In this document: piece after piece, positions 17,904-27,351 of the stretch
How positions within the stretch are numbered: the first letter of the stretch is position 1
Layout of the letters: every line of letters begins with the position of its first letter
DNA from: Comamonas composti DSM 21721
GTDB taxonomy: Bacteria > Pseudomonadota > Gammaproteobacteria > Burkholderiales > Burkholderiaceae_C
Length of the DNA: 64,000 nucleotides
Direction: 5' to 3'
Assembly (NCBI RefSeq): GCF_000429845.1
Contig: NZ_AUCQ01000003.1
Span: 1 to 64,000 of the forward strand
Notes under the pieces: model-generated
Databases searched by the model: none
What the model saw: only the letters and a program-made list of their open reading frames with translations
What the model was told of the DNA's origin: nothing
Program-made: the position numbers and the translations under genes

Positions 17904-18953
17904 TTGAGCCGTCGCATCATGCGCCCCCCGCCGCTTGGCGACTACACCTCATCGCCCCAATCGTTTGATGGACGCTTTCGCAACCCGTGCCCGCCGGGCC
18001 CCGGGGATATGCCTGAATCCACCCTGCGGGTCTGGTGGAATGTGTTCTTCAACAAGCCCAAGGGCACGGTGCCATCCGCGCCGATTCCGGTCCACAGGCT
18101 CGACCGCGCCGCGCTTGATCTGGCACCCGACCGCAGCCTGTACCGGCTGGGTCACTCCACGGTGCTAATGAAGCTGCGCGGCCAATGGTGGCTGACCGAT
18201 CCCGTGTTCTCCGACAGGGCATCGCCACTGTCATTTGCCGGGCCCAAGCGCTTTCACGCACCGCCCATCACCATCGAGGAGCTGCCACCGCTTCGGGGCG
18301 TGATTCTTTCCCACGACCATTACGACCACCTCGACCATGCCGCCATCCGCGCACTGGATCACAAGGTCGGTCTGTTCCTCACGCCGCTGAGCGTGGGCGA
18401 CCGGCTGGCCGGTTGGGGCATCGCCAGAAACAAGATCCGGCAATTCGACTGGTGGCAAGGCACCGAGGTGGATGGCCTGCGGCTGACAGCCACACCGGCG
18501 CAGCATTTCTCCGGGCGCAGCTTGCGCGATGGCAACCGCACGCTGTGGTCCTCCTGGGTTCTGGAAGACGGCGCGCTGCGCGTGTTCTTCAGCGGGGATA
18601 CGGGCTACTTCGACGGATTTGCCGAGATCGGGAAACGCTTCGGCCCCTTCGATATCACGCTGATGGAAACCGGCGCCTACAACGCGCAATGGCCTTATGT
18701 GCACATGCATCCGCAGCAGACCGTGCAGGCGCACCAAGACCTGCGCGGGCGCTGGCTGCTGCCAATTCACAACGGCACCTTCGATCTGGCCATGCACACC
18801 TGGGAAGACCCGTTCGACCAAGTGCTGCAGTTTGCAGCCCGACAGGATGTGCAGGTCGCTACGCCCATGATGGGCGAACGCGTGGATATGGATGCGATGC
18901 AACCTGGCACCCGCTGGTGGCAAGCCTTGCGCACAGCGCCATCCCTGACATGA
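17904..18953 (+). CDS. Metallo-beta-lactamase-fold hydrolase (NAPE-PLD/UlaG-like)
   Basis: 349 residues if it starts at TTG 17904, which has AGGAG at 17891-17895; ATG 17919 is an alternative. The metal-binding HDHYDHLDH (H-x-H-x-D-H) lies near residue 137, followed by FFSGDTGYFDG with the bridging Asp, and a distal His in HMHPQQT. The type resembles lipid-directed N-acyl-phosphatidylethanolamine hydrolases and UlaG lactonases. It follows the two hydrolase genes on the same strand and may belong with them. The substrate is unknown. Confidence 0.8.
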   Translation: MSRRIMRPPPLGDYTSSPQSFDGRFRNPCPPGPGDMPESTLRVWWNVFFNKPKGTVPSAPIPVHRLDRAALDLAPDRSLYRLGHSTVLMKLRGQWWLTDPVFSDRASPLSFAGPKRFHAPPITIEELPPLRGVILSHDHYDHLDHAAIRALDHKVGLFLTPLSVGDRLAGWGIARNKIRQFDWWQGTEVDGLRLTATPAQHFSGRSLRDGNRTLWSSWVLEDGALRVFFSGDTGYFDGFAEIGKRFGPFDITLMETGAYNAQWPYVHMHPQQTVQAHQDLRGRWLLPIHNGTFDLAMHTWEDPFDQVLQFAARQDVQVATPMMGERVDMDAMQPGTRWWQALRTAPSLT

Positions 18954-19011
18954 CGGCTGCGGCCCAGCGGCTCGGATCGTCGCTGGCGCTAGTCACCGGG
19001 GCGCGAAGGCG

Positions 19012-20262
19012 CTAGCGGCCCTCAAAACGCGCCGGCAGATACGCCTGGGCCGGAACAAAGGTGGGCTCGCCATCGATTTGCTCGGCCAGCAACCGGGCCG
19101 ATGCCGGGCCCAGGGTCAGGCCCTGGTGGCCATGGCCGAAGTTGAACCACAGACCCTTGTGGCGCACAGCCGGCCCTATGAGCGGCTTCATGTCGGCCAC
19201 GCAGGGACGCGCTCCCAGCCACGGCATGTCCTCCACGGGCTCGCCCAGTTGCACCAGTTCACTGGCCAGCTCGGTGGAGCGCTGGATCTGCACGGGTGTT
19301 GCGGGTGCATCCAGCCGCGCGAATTCGGCCCCCGTGCAAATGCGCAGACCGGCTGTCATGGGCGCGAGCATGATGCCGTTTTCCGCGTCCAGCATGGAGA
19401 TGCCGAAGTTCTGCGGCTTTCTGAAATGCCGGTGATAGCCCCGCTTGACGAATACCGGCAGCGCATAGCCGAGCTTGCGGACCGCATCGAAAGACCAGGC
19501 CCCGAGCGCCATCACGGCCTCCTGTGCGCTCACCTCAAGACCCGCGCCCCTGGCGCACCAGCCCGCACCACGCGGGCTCAGCTCAATCCCCTGGCCGGTT
19601 CGGAACTCGCCGCCGCGCTGCACGAACAGCTTCGCATAGAGATCCACCAGATCGCCGGGGCTGGCAACGCTCCAGGGGTCCTGCCACAGAATGGAGCCGG
19701 CCAGCGGCTTCTTGAGCGCAGGCTCCAGGGCGGCCAGCTCCTGCCCGCTCAATGCACGGCCCGCAAGCCCCCAGGCCGCGCGAATGCGCTCGGCATCCCT
19801 GGCGCCCTTGTCGAAGGCAGCAGCGCTGCGATAGACCTCGTGCCAGCCCTGCTTGCGGATCAGGTGGCCGGCGCCGGCCGCCTCGATCCAGGGAGCATGC
19901 TCGCTGGTGCTGTGAGCGATCAGGGCCGCGTATTCGGCCGCAATCTGCGGGTAGCGCGCAGGCGCCGAGTTGCGCCAGTACTGGAACAAGGGGCTGGCCA
20001 GCGCCGGCAGGGCCGAGAGGTGGTAGTGAATCGCGTTCTCGCGCCCCAGGGCCGCGCCCACCAGGGTGGCAAGATCGCGCGGAAAGCCATAGGGCTCGAC
20101 CGCCTCGCGCTGTATCAGGCCTGCATTGCCGAACGATGCGCCGTCACGCCCAGGCTGCTGCCTGTCGAGCAGGATCACATGGTGGCCGCGCGCCTGCAGC
20201 GCCAGCGCCGTGCTCACGCCCACCATGCCGGCGCCCAGAACCATGATTTCTTTTTGCTTCAT
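19012..20262 (-). CDS. FAD-dependent D-amino-acid dehydrogenase-like protein
   Basis: 416 residues. The N-terminus has the FAD dinucleotide motif VLGAGMVGVSTALALQ, then LLDRQQPGRDGASFGNAG, and the C-terminal GHGHQGLTLGPASARLLAEQI is typical of DadA-type deaminating oxidases. They oxidise D-amino acids or related secondary amines at the inner membrane and pass electrons to the respiratory chain. The gene is alone, convergent with the metallo-hydrolase gene. Because the region around the substrate pocket differs from classic DadA, I do not assign the symbol. Confidence 0.8.
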   Translation of the reverse strand: MKQKEIMVLGAGMVGVSTALALQARGHHVILLDRQQPGRDGASFGNAGLIQREAVEPYGFPRDLATLVGAALGRENAIHYHLSALPALASPLFQYWRNSAPARYPQIAAEYAALIAHSTSEHAPWIEAAGAGHLIRKQGWHEVYRSAAAFDKGARDAERIRAAWGLAGRALSGQELAALEPALKKPLAGSILWQDPWSVASPGDLVDLYAKLFVQRGGEFRTGQGIELSPRGAGWCARGAGLEVSAQEAVMALGAWSFDAVRKLGYALPVFVKRGYHRHFRKPQNFGISMLDAENGIMLAPMTAGLRICTGAEFARLDAPATPVQIQRSTELASELVQLGEPVEDMPWLGARPCVADMKPLIGPAVRHKGLWFNFGHGHQGLTLGPASARLLAEQIDGEPTFVPAQAYLPARFEGR

Positions 20263-20352
20263 ATGACTGCCAGTCGGACTGAACGAACAACTTTGTTCAA
20301 CACCATAACAAAATTTCCCTCCATGGAAAAACCCATAAAAACTACAAAAACA

Positions 20353-20393
20353 ATAGCTGCAAGCGCTTTATAGATAAGCGCTTCCAGCCATTT
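20353..20393. repeat. Short AAGCGCTT intergenic repeat
   Basis: ATAGCTGCAAGCGCTT is followed by a seven-base spacer and a second AAGCGCTT. The same ATAGCTGCAAGCGCTT string recurs at 27233-27248 in another intergenic space. From memory this kind of repeat is frequent in Comamonadaceae genomes. Here it lies between the divergent dadA-like gene and jetA. Confidence 0.7.
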
Positions 20394-20453
20394 TCATCTC
20401 TATCTCAGCCCTCAAGCCGAGGCGGTGCAACATGGCCCCCTAGAATCCTTGCC

Positions 20454-21950
20454 ATGCCCAGCCTGAGCCAGCAGCGAACCCAGAAATACATCCATGCCCG
20501 CCAGCAGCATCCGGCCTGGCTGCTGCTGGCCTCGCGGCGTGCGCCGCTCATGCTCAGCTGCCTCGATGCCTTGTTCGAGCACCAGCGCGATGGCGTGGCT
20601 TTCGATGCCGCCGTCCAGGCCCTGGCCGACATGCTGACCGAGCATGCCAACCAGCCCGATTTCGAGATCGATGCCTCGGACATCGCGGCCCAGGCCAGGC
20701 GCGATCTGCGCGAGTGGATTCGCCGCGGCCTGGTGGTGGAGCGCGAAGGCCGGGTGTTCGAGACCGATGCGCTCAAGACCGCCCTGCGCTTCGTGGCCCA
20801 GCTGGACCGGCGCATGATGACTTCCACGGCCTCGCGCCTGGCCGTGGTCCAGCGCGAGATCGACAATCTGGCGGCCGCGCTCAACCCCGATCCCCAGAGC
20901 CGGGCCGAGTATCTGCAGCGCCATATCGACGACCTGGGCCAGCAGCTCAGGGACGTGCAGGAAGGCCGCATGCCGCAGCTTGGCGACGACCAGGCCGTGG
21001 AAGGCATTCGCGAGGTCTATGCGCTGGCCACCAGCCTGCTGGCCGACTTTCGCCGTGTAGAAGACTCCTGGCGCGAAGCCGACCGCGCGCTGCGCCAGTC
21101 CATCATCAGCACCCAGCAGCATCGCGGCGCGGTCATGGACCAGTTGCTCGACGGCCATGCCAGCCTGCTGAGCACCCAGGAGGGCCGGGTCTTCGACAGC
21201 TTTCACCAGCAACTGGCCCACCAGAGTGAACTCGGCGAGATGCGGCAGCGCATTCTGCGCATACTCGAGCACCCCATGGCCGCACGCGCGCTGGACGATT
21301 TGCAGTACAGCGCACTGCGCCTGCTGGTGCAGCAGCTGCTCAAGGAAGCCAAGGTGGTGCAGGCCGTGCGCGCACGCAGCGAACGCGAGGTCAGCCAGTT
21401 CATGAAGACCGGCCAGGCCGCAGAAAACCAGCGCGTGGGCCAGTTGCTCAACGAGGTGCTGCAGCAGGCGCTGGAGCTTGACTGGCGGCGCCAGTCCCTG
21501 CGCCGCGAAAGCGCGCCTTTGCCGCCGCTGGGCCTGGCCCAGGGCGGGCTGCCGCTGATAGAGCGGCTGCGCATCAAGTCCCTGGAGGGCGATCCCGAGA
21601 CCGAGCTGCTGTTGACCACGCAATACACGGACCTGGACCAGATGGACGAGGAATTCTGGCAGGCCTTCGAGGGCCTGGACCGCCAGGCCCTGATGGAGCA
21701 GACCCTGCAGACCCTGGCCAGCCACGGCAAGCCCATGACGCTGGCCGAACTCGCCCAGGCCCTGCCGCCCGGCACCCACGACCTCGAAACCCTGTCGCTC
21801 TGGCTGGCCATGGCCCGCGAGGCCGGGCTGGCACCGGGCGATGAATACGAGCACATAAATACCCAGGATCAGGAGCACAGCTGGCGCTTCACGGTGCCGC
21901 GCATTGCGCTGCAAGCCGACCTGCTCAAAACCCTGGACCAGGAGCTTTGA
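20454..21950 (+). CDS. jetA: Wadjet protein JetA (MukF/kleisin-like, DUF3375)
   Basis: 498 residues, the usual size. The N-terminal 140 residues form a winged-helix region (MLSCLDALFEHQRDGVAFD), followed by a long helical middle (about 150-350) and a C-terminal DUF3375 segment. In Wadjet JetA is the kleisin-type subunit that closes the SMC ring. Gene order jetA-B-C-D with ATG-stop overlaps marks a type I Wadjet operon, a DNA-extruding machine that recognises and cleaves small circular plasmids. It has its own start after the short repeat and heads the operon. Confidence 0.9.
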   Translation: MPSLSQQRTQKYIHARQQHPAWLLLASRRAPLMLSCLDALFEHQRDGVAFDAAVQALADMLTEHANQPDFEIDASDIAAQARRDLREWIRRGLVVEREGRVFETDALKTALRFVAQLDRRMMTSTASRLAVVQREIDNLAAALNPDPQSRAEYLQRHIDDLGQQLRDVQEGRMPQLGDDQAVEGIREVYALATSLLADFRRVEDSWREADRALRQSIISTQQHRGAVMDQLLDGHASLLSTQEGRVFDSFHQQLAHQSELGEMRQRILRILEHPMAARALDDLQYSALRLLVQQLLKEAKVVQAVRARSEREVSQFMKTGQAAENQRVGQLLNEVLQQALELDWRRQSLRRESAPLPPLGLAQGGLPLIERLRIKSLEGDPETELLLTTQYTDLDQMDEEFWQAFEGLDRQALMEQTLQTLASHGKPMTLAELAQALPPGTHDLETLSLWLAMAREAGLAPGDEYEHINTQDQEHSWRFTVPRIALQADLLKTLDQEL

Positions 21951-22717
21951 TGCCACAGCGCAGCCCGCCGCCAACCGACCTTTTCGATCAATGGGCCAGC
22001 GCCCCTGCCGCGGGAGCTCCGCAGGATGCGCAGGACCAGGCCGCAGAACCTGCACCCGGCACGGAAGCTGGCGCCGAAGCCGCGCAGGCCACGCCCGCCG
22101 CCCTGCGCCGCGCCCTGCAGGAGCTGCTCAAGTTCGGCCTGCTGGAGCAGGCCGCCAAACCGCACCTGTTTCGCCAGCTCGCCACCGACCTGGAGCGCGT
22201 CAACCGCCTGCTGGAGCCGCTGGACCTGCAGGTCAAGCTCGACGATACGCGCGGCCTGATCTTCGTGGCCGTGGGCCCGGGCTACCAGCCCGAGGAGGAC
22301 GAGGAAGACGAGTGGTCCCACCCCCTGGTGCGGCGCCAGCGGCTCACCCTGGAGCAGTCGCTGCTGCTGGCCATACTGCGGCGCGAATTCCTGCAGCGCG
22401 AGCAGGAAAGCGGCCTGGGCTCGCCCGTGCGCCTGCACCTGGACCAGTTGCTGCCTCAGCTGGAGATCTATCTGGGCAGCACGGGCAGCGACATGCAGGA
22501 GCGCAAGCGCCTTGTGAACCTGCTGGAGAATCTGCGCGGCCATGGCGTGGTCTCCGAGATCGACGCCCAGGACAGCTTTGGCGTGCGCCCCATGATCGTG
22601 CACCTGGCCAGCCCGCGAAATCTTGAGGCCTTGCTGCAGCGCCTGCGCGAGATCGCCGGCAACGCCCGCGACACGGGGGACGGCGCCATGCAGCAGGATG
22701 CCGAGGACCCGCAATGA
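21950..22717 (+). CDS. jetB: Wadjet protein JetB (MukE-like, DUF4194)
   Basis: 255 residues from ATG 21950, whose A is the last base of the jetA stop. The first 45 residues are Pro/Ala/Gln-rich and probably disordered. The DUF4194 body has two winged-helix-like parts and an acidic loop (EEDEEDEWSH, about residue 110) before VRRQRLTLEQSLLLAILRRE. JetB is the KITE-type subunit that binds JetA. The stop overlaps the jetC start. Confidence 0.9.
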   Translation: MPQRSPPPTDLFDQWASAPAAGAPQDAQDQAAEPAPGTEAGAEAAQATPAALRRALQELLKFGLLEQAAKPHLFRQLATDLERVNRLLEPLDLQVKLDDTRGLIFVAVGPGYQPEEDEEDEWSHPLVRRQRLTLEQSLLLAILRREFLQREQESGLGSPVRLHLDQLLPQLEIYLGSTGSDMQERKRLVNLLENLRGHGVVSEIDAQDSFGVRPMIVHLASPRNLEALLQRLREIAGNARDTGDGAMQQDAEDPQ

Positions 22718-25700
22718 CCGCTCCCGTCAACTCCGGCGCCATCGCCACCCCGTCGAGCTATACGCTGCACGAGCTGCACCTCTACAACTGGGGCGCTTTC
22801 GGCGGCCGCCACCAGGCCGGCATGGACCCGGAGAACACGGCCATCATCGGCCCCACGGGCAGCGGCAAGACCACGCTGATCGATGCGCTCATGACCTTGC
22901 TGTGCGCCAACCCGCGCTACAACCTGGCCTCCACGGGCGGGCATGAAAGCGACCGCGACCTGATCTCCTATGTGCGCGGCGCCAGCGGCCCCGGCCATGC
23001 AGGCGACAGCAGCGACCACCTGGCGCGCAGCGGCCGCACCGTGACCGGCATTGCCGCGAGGCTGGGCCGGGGCGCTGACGAGTCGGTACTCATAGGGGCG
23101 CTGTTCTGGTTCGACGGCAGCTCATCCTCGGCCGGCGACATGCAGCGGCGCTGGTTTTTTGCCCAGGGCCGCGAGCACAACCTGGACCTGTGGCTGGAAG
23201 AGCAGCACAGCGGCGGCGCACGTGCCCTGGGCCGGCTGGAAAAAGGCAGCGAAGGCCTGCGCATCTTCACCAGCAAGAGCGCCTATCTTGCGCGGCTGCA
23301 CAGCTTCTTCGAAGTTGGCGCCAATGCCTTCACCCTGCTCAACCGCGCAGCCGGCCTCAAACAGCTCAACAGCATCGACGAGATCTTTCGCGAGCTGGTG
23401 CTCGAGGACCAGTCCGCCTTCGACGAGGCCTTGCAGGTCGCGGCCAGCTTCGATCAACTGGCCTCCATCCATGCAGACCTGGAGCTGGCCAGCCGCCAGC
23501 ACCTGTCCCTGCTGCCGCTGCGCGCACAAGGCCAGCAGCAGTCCCGGCAGCAGCAGCGCCTGGCACAGCTGCAGGAACTGCACCAGGCCCTGCCCCTGTG
23601 GTTTGCGCAGCAAGGTGCCCGCCTCTGGGGCGAGCGGGCCGCAGCCCAGCAGGCGCAGCTCACAGGCCAGCAGCAACTGATCGACGAGGCCGTACAGCGC
23701 CTGGGCCAGGCGCGCGCCGGTGAACAAAGCCTGCTCGAAACCTATCTGCGCAGCGGCGGCGGCGATATCGCGCTGCTGGAGCAAAGCCTTGCCAGAGAGC
23801 AAAAAGAGCTGGCCCACAAACAGGCCCAGGCCGTGAGCTATCTGCAGCTTGCGCGCAACCTGGGCCTGGACTGCAGCGCCGGCCTGGGCCCGCAACTGCT
23901 GGCCACCCATCAACAGCAGGCCGGCCCGGCCCTGGCCGATCTCGACGCCCAGGCCGCCGCGCTCCAGGCCCGTACCGAGGACGCCGTGGCCTACGAGCGC
24001 AACGCCCATGGCGAGCTCGCGGCCTTGAAAGCCGAGCATGACGCCGTGCAAAAGCGCCCGGGCAGCAATCTGCCCTACGAATTCCAGCAGTTTCGTGCGG
24101 ACCTGGCCGAGCAGTTGCAGCTCACTGCCGAAGAACTGCCCTTCGTGGCCGAGCTCATGGAGGTGCAAAAGGCCCAGCAGGCCTGGCGCGGAGCCATCGA
24201 ACGCGCCCTGGGCAGCCACAGGCTGCGCATCATGGTGCCGCCACAGTCCATGCAAGCCGCCCTGGACTGGGTCAACCAGCGCCACAACCGTCTGCATGTG
24301 CGCCTGCTGGAAGTGGCCAGCCCCCAGGCCAGGCCGCGTTTTTGGGACGATGGCTTTGCGCGCAAGCTCAACCTCAAGCCCCATGCGTATGCGGATGCGC
24401 TGGGCCAGTTGCTGTCCGAGCTGGACCGCCACTGCGTGGATGATGCCCGGGCCCTGCGCCAGACCCCGCATGCCATGACGGCCCAGGGCCTGATGTCGGG
24501 CAAGGCCTTGCACTTCGACAAGCAGGACCACAAGCGCCTGAACCAGGACTGGATGACGGGCTTCGACAACCGCGACCGTCTGGCCCAGCTGGAGCAGCAG
24601 ATCCAGCAGTTGAGCGCGCAATGGCAGACGCTGGAGGCTCAAAAGCACGCAGCCCAAAACGCCCAGGCCGATGCGGCCCACCGGCGCAGCCTCTGGCAGG
24701 GCCTGCAGCAGCTGCGCTTTGAAGAGATCGACGTACAGACCGCAAGCGAGCAGCTCAAGCGGCTGCAGGAGCGCCTCGATGCCTTGCTCAACCCCGCATC
24801 CGACACGGCCCAGGCCAAGGCCCGCTGGCAGACCGCCCAGCAGGCCAGCCAGCAGGCGGAGCAGGCCTTGCTGCAGCTCAAGGAGGCGTTCTCCGCCCTG
24901 CGCGAGCGCCACCAGGCCAGCCAGGCACGCTGGCGCCAATACCAGGCCCGGCTCGATGCCCAGGCCCCGCCGCCGCTGGACGCGCAGCCGCTAGAAAGCC
25001 TGGCCAGGCTGCTGCCCCAAGGCCTGCCCGAGCCCGATTGCGAGCAGCTCGAAAACCAGGAGCGCATGCTGCTGGCCCAGGCCCAGCAACTGCTCGAGGC
25101 CCTGCGCGGCCAGCAGGCCGAACTGCACAAGGACATCATCCGCCAGATGGCCAGGGCCCAGAAGGAAGACAGCGGCGCCCTGACCGACCAGCCCCAGGAG
25201 GTCGAGGCCCTGGCCCACTACCTGGAGCGCCTGGATCTGCTGGAGCAGGAAGCCCTGCCCGACAAGCGCCAGCGCTTTCAGGACTATCTCAACGAGACCT
25301 CGGAGCAAGGCGTGAACACCTTGCTGCGCAACATAGAAACCCAGGTCACGGAAATCCTGGAGCGCATTGCCGAGCTCAACCGCACGCTGGCGCGCGTGGA
25401 CTTCCAGCCCGGGCGCTATCTGCAACTGCACCCGCAAGGCGTGGTCCACCAGAGCCTGCAAAACCTGGGCAAGGCCCTGGCCGAGCTGCGCTCCGAGCGC
25501 CTGCGCGACGACGGTGGGCAAAGCCATTACAAGGCCTTGCGCGCCATGGTGGAGCTGCTGCGCGAGCACGCCACCAACCACCGCACCAAGCCGGCCCAGG
25601 CCTTGCTCGATGCACGCTACCGCCTGCAGTTCGCGGTGCATGTGATCGAGCGCGCAACCGGCCAGGTGCTGGAGCGGCGCACGGGCTCGCAGGGCGGCAG

Positions 25701-26025
25701 CGGCGGCGAGAAGGAAATCATCGCCAGCTATGTGCTCACGGCCTCGCTCAGCTATGCGCTGTGCCCCGCCGGCCGCAACCGGCCCGTGTTCGGCACCATC
25801 GTGCTCGACGAGGCCTTCTCCAAAAGCTCCCAGGCCGTGGCCTCGCGCATCATCCAGGCGCTGCGCGAATTCGGCCTGCATGCCTTGTTCGTCACGCCCA
25901 ACAAGGAATTGCGCCTGCTGCGCAACCACACGCGCTCGGCCGTGCTCGTACACCGCCTGGGCCGCCAGGCCACGCTGGCTTCGCTGAGCTGGCAGGAACT
26001 CAACGAGCGCGCGAACAGCCGATGA
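22714..26025 (+). CDS. jetC: Wadjet SMC-like ATPase JetC
   Basis: 1103 residues. The Walker A is GPTGSGKTT (residues 46-54), a Gln/Ala-rich coiled coil covers roughly 240-950 with a hinge-like region near 440-590, the ABC signature GSGGEK is near 995, and the Walker B VLDEAFSK has D1032-E1033. This is the motor that extrudes DNA loops by ATP hydrolysis in the JetABC complex. Coiled-coil length and all ATPase motifs are intact, so the protein should be active. The start overlaps jetB and the stop overlaps jetD as ATGA. Confidence 0.93.
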   Translation: MTAPVNSGAIATPSSYTLHELHLYNWGAFGGRHQAGMDPENTAIIGPTGSGKTTLIDALMTLLCANPRYNLASTGGHESDRDLISYVRGASGPGHAGDSSDHLARSGRTVTGIAARLGRGADESVLIGALFWFDGSSSSAGDMQRRWFFAQGREHNLDLWLEEQHSGGARALGRLEKGSEGLRIFTSKSAYLARLHSFFEVGANAFTLLNRAAGLKQLNSIDEIFRELVLEDQSAFDEALQVAASFDQLASIHADLELASRQHLSLLPLRAQGQQQSRQQQRLAQLQELHQALPLWFAQQGARLWGERAAAQQAQLTGQQQLIDEAVQRLGQARAGEQSLLETYLRSGGGDIALLEQSLAREQKELAHKQAQAVSYLQLARNLGLDCSAGLGPQLLATHQQQAGPALADLDAQAAALQARTEDAVAYERNAHGELAALKAEHDAVQKRPGSNLPYEFQQFRADLAEQLQLTAEELPFVAELMEVQKAQQAWRGAIERALGSHRLRIMVPPQSMQAALDWVNQRHNRLHVRLLEVASPQARPRFWDDGFARKLNLKPHAYADALGQLLSELDRHCVDDARALRQTPHAMTAQGLMSGKALHFDKQDHKRLNQDWMTGFDNRDRLAQLEQQIQQLSAQWQTLEAQKHAAQNAQADAAHRRSLWQGLQQLRFEEIDVQTASEQLKRLQERLDALLNPASDTAQAKARWQTAQQASQQAEQALLQLKEAFSALRERHQASQARWRQYQARLDAQAPPPLDAQPLESLARLLPQGLPEPDCEQLENQERMLLAQAQQLLEALRGQQAELHKDIIRQMARAQKEDSGALTDQPQEVEALAHYLERLDLLEQEALPDKRQRFQDYLNETSEQGVNTLLRNIETQVTEILERIAELNRTLARVDFQPGRYLQLHPQGVVHQSLQNLGKALAELRSERLRDDGGQSHYKALRAMVELLREHATNHRTKPAQALLDARYRLQFAVHVIERATGQVLERRTGSQGGSGGEKEIIASYVLTASLSYALCPAGRNRPVFGTIVLDEAFSKSSQAVASRIIQALREFGLHALFVTPNKELRLLRNHTRSAVLVHRLGRQATLASLSWQELNERANSR

Positions 26026-27218
26026 AATCCCCCGCACAACTCGCCGCCCTGCTGGCCCGCCAATGGCTGCGCCCGGGCTGGCGCGAGCAGCAATTGCTGG
26101 GCGGTTCGGCCGCATGGCCGCTGCGCCTGTCCATAGGCCTGCCGGATACGGCCGTATTCCGCGAAGGCGGGGCCGAGCTGCGCGCGCATCTGCAGCGCTG
26201 GCAGCAAGTGCGCGACCAGGGCCTGGGCCAGGTGCAATGGCTGGATCGCCAATACCGCGACGGCGCCACGCCCGTGGCCCTGCCCTGCCACTGGCTGCTG
26301 CAGCGCCCATCCGACTATCTGGCGGCCATGACCGGCCTGCGCGTGCCCCAGCACGTCCAGATCGCGGCCGACTACCGTGCGCTGACCCAGGTGCTGGGCG
26401 CCGTCGATGCGCCATGGCACAGCCTGCTGGTGCGCCGGCTTGCGCTGTGGCGCCATCTGCAGCCCGCGCAGGTCATACAGGCCGTGCGCATGGCCGCCGA
26501 ACTGAGTCCGGGCTGCGCCCAGGGCCGGCCGCTGCGCGCTCTGGCCATGGCCGGAGCCGACAGCAAGTTCTTCGAGCGCCACGAGGGCCTGCTCAAGGCC
26601 TTGCTCGACCTGCGCTTTGAAGGCCAGGCCAGCCGCCTGGGCCTGGCCGATTTTCTGGGCGCCAGCAGCGAGGGCGAACACTGGCTGCTGGTCGCGCCCC
26701 TGGCCCCGGGTCTGCTGCCTTTCGAGCGCCTGCGCGTCACGGCCGCGGAACTGGCCCGCACCGCCCTGCCCGCGCGCCGCATTCTGGTCATAGAAAACGA
26801 GCGCTGCCTGCACCTGCTGCCCCAGCCCCTGGCCGACACGGTGGCCATCCTGGGCGCCGGCCTCAACCTCGGCTGGCTGGCCGCGCCCTGGTTGCGCGAG
26901 TGCAGCGTGGCCTATTGGGGCGACATGGACAGCTGGGGCCTGGCCATGCTGGCCCAGGCCCGCAGCCATGTGCCGCATCTGCAGGCCCTGCTCATGGAGC
27001 GGGACTGCTTTGCCGCCCACCGGCATCTGGCCGTGGCCGAACCCCAGCGCGCCGAGCCCTTGGCCGACGCTGCGCTGGCCCCCGAGCAAGCCGCGCTGGA
27101 CCAGTTGCTGCGCAGCCTGGAAAAGGGCCGGCTGGAGCAGGAGTTCTTGTCGCCCGGTCTCGTGGCCCAGGCCATTCGGGCATGGGCCCAGGCCTGCCCC
27201 CCAGCCTCCTGCCACTGA
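26022..27218 (+). CDS. jetD: Wadjet nuclease JetD (toprim)
   Basis: 398 residues with an N-terminal DUF3322 and a C-terminal DUF2220 toprim domain. The metal-binding residues are visible as IENE (258-260) and GDMDSWG (D301, D303), the pattern of topoisomerase VI/Spo11-like enzymes. JetD nicks or cuts the plasmid once the SMC motor stalls. It is the last operon gene; the repeat at 27221 that follows could end transcription. Confidence 0.92.
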   Translation: MKSPAQLAALLARQWLRPGWREQQLLGGSAAWPLRLSIGLPDTAVFREGGAELRAHLQRWQQVRDQGLGQVQWLDRQYRDGATPVALPCHWLLQRPSDYLAAMTGLRVPQHVQIAADYRALTQVLGAVDAPWHSLLVRRLALWRHLQPAQVIQAVRMAAELSPGCAQGRPLRALAMAGADSKFFERHEGLLKALLDLRFEGQASRLGLADFLGASSEGEHWLLVAPLAPGLLPFERLRVTAAELARTALPARRILVIENERCLHLLPQPLADTVAILGAGLNLGWLAAPWLRECSVAYWGDMDSWGLAMLAQARSHVPHLQALLMERDCFAAHRHLAVAEPQRAEPLADAALAPEQAALDQLLRSLEKGRLEQEFLSPGLVAQAIRAWAQACPPASCH

Positions 27219-27220
27219 CA

Positions 27221-27277
27221 TCTATCAATTTGATAGCTGCAAGCGCTTGATGGACAAGCGCTCAAGGCCTTTTTCAT
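27221..27277. repeat. Intergenic repeat with AAGCGCTT core after jetD
   Basis: CTATCAA-TTGATAG forms a small dyad and is followed by CTGCAAGCGCTTG, ATGGA and CAAGCGCT then a T-run near 27269. It shares the ATAGCTGCAAGCGCTT core with 20353-20368. Position just past the jetD stop suggests it also works as a weak terminator or mRNA end. Confidence 0.65.
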
Positions 27278-27351
27278 GAAAATACCGGGGGCGACATCTA
27301 AAAGTCTATGGCCGTTCAGGGATTTGGGCGCAGGCGCAAAATCCGCCCCCC

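Noticed and set aside
24991-26415. Long reverse-strand frames over jetC and jetD
   Set aside because: Antisense shadows with Gln/Arg/Ala-rich text; the + strand genes are unambiguous.
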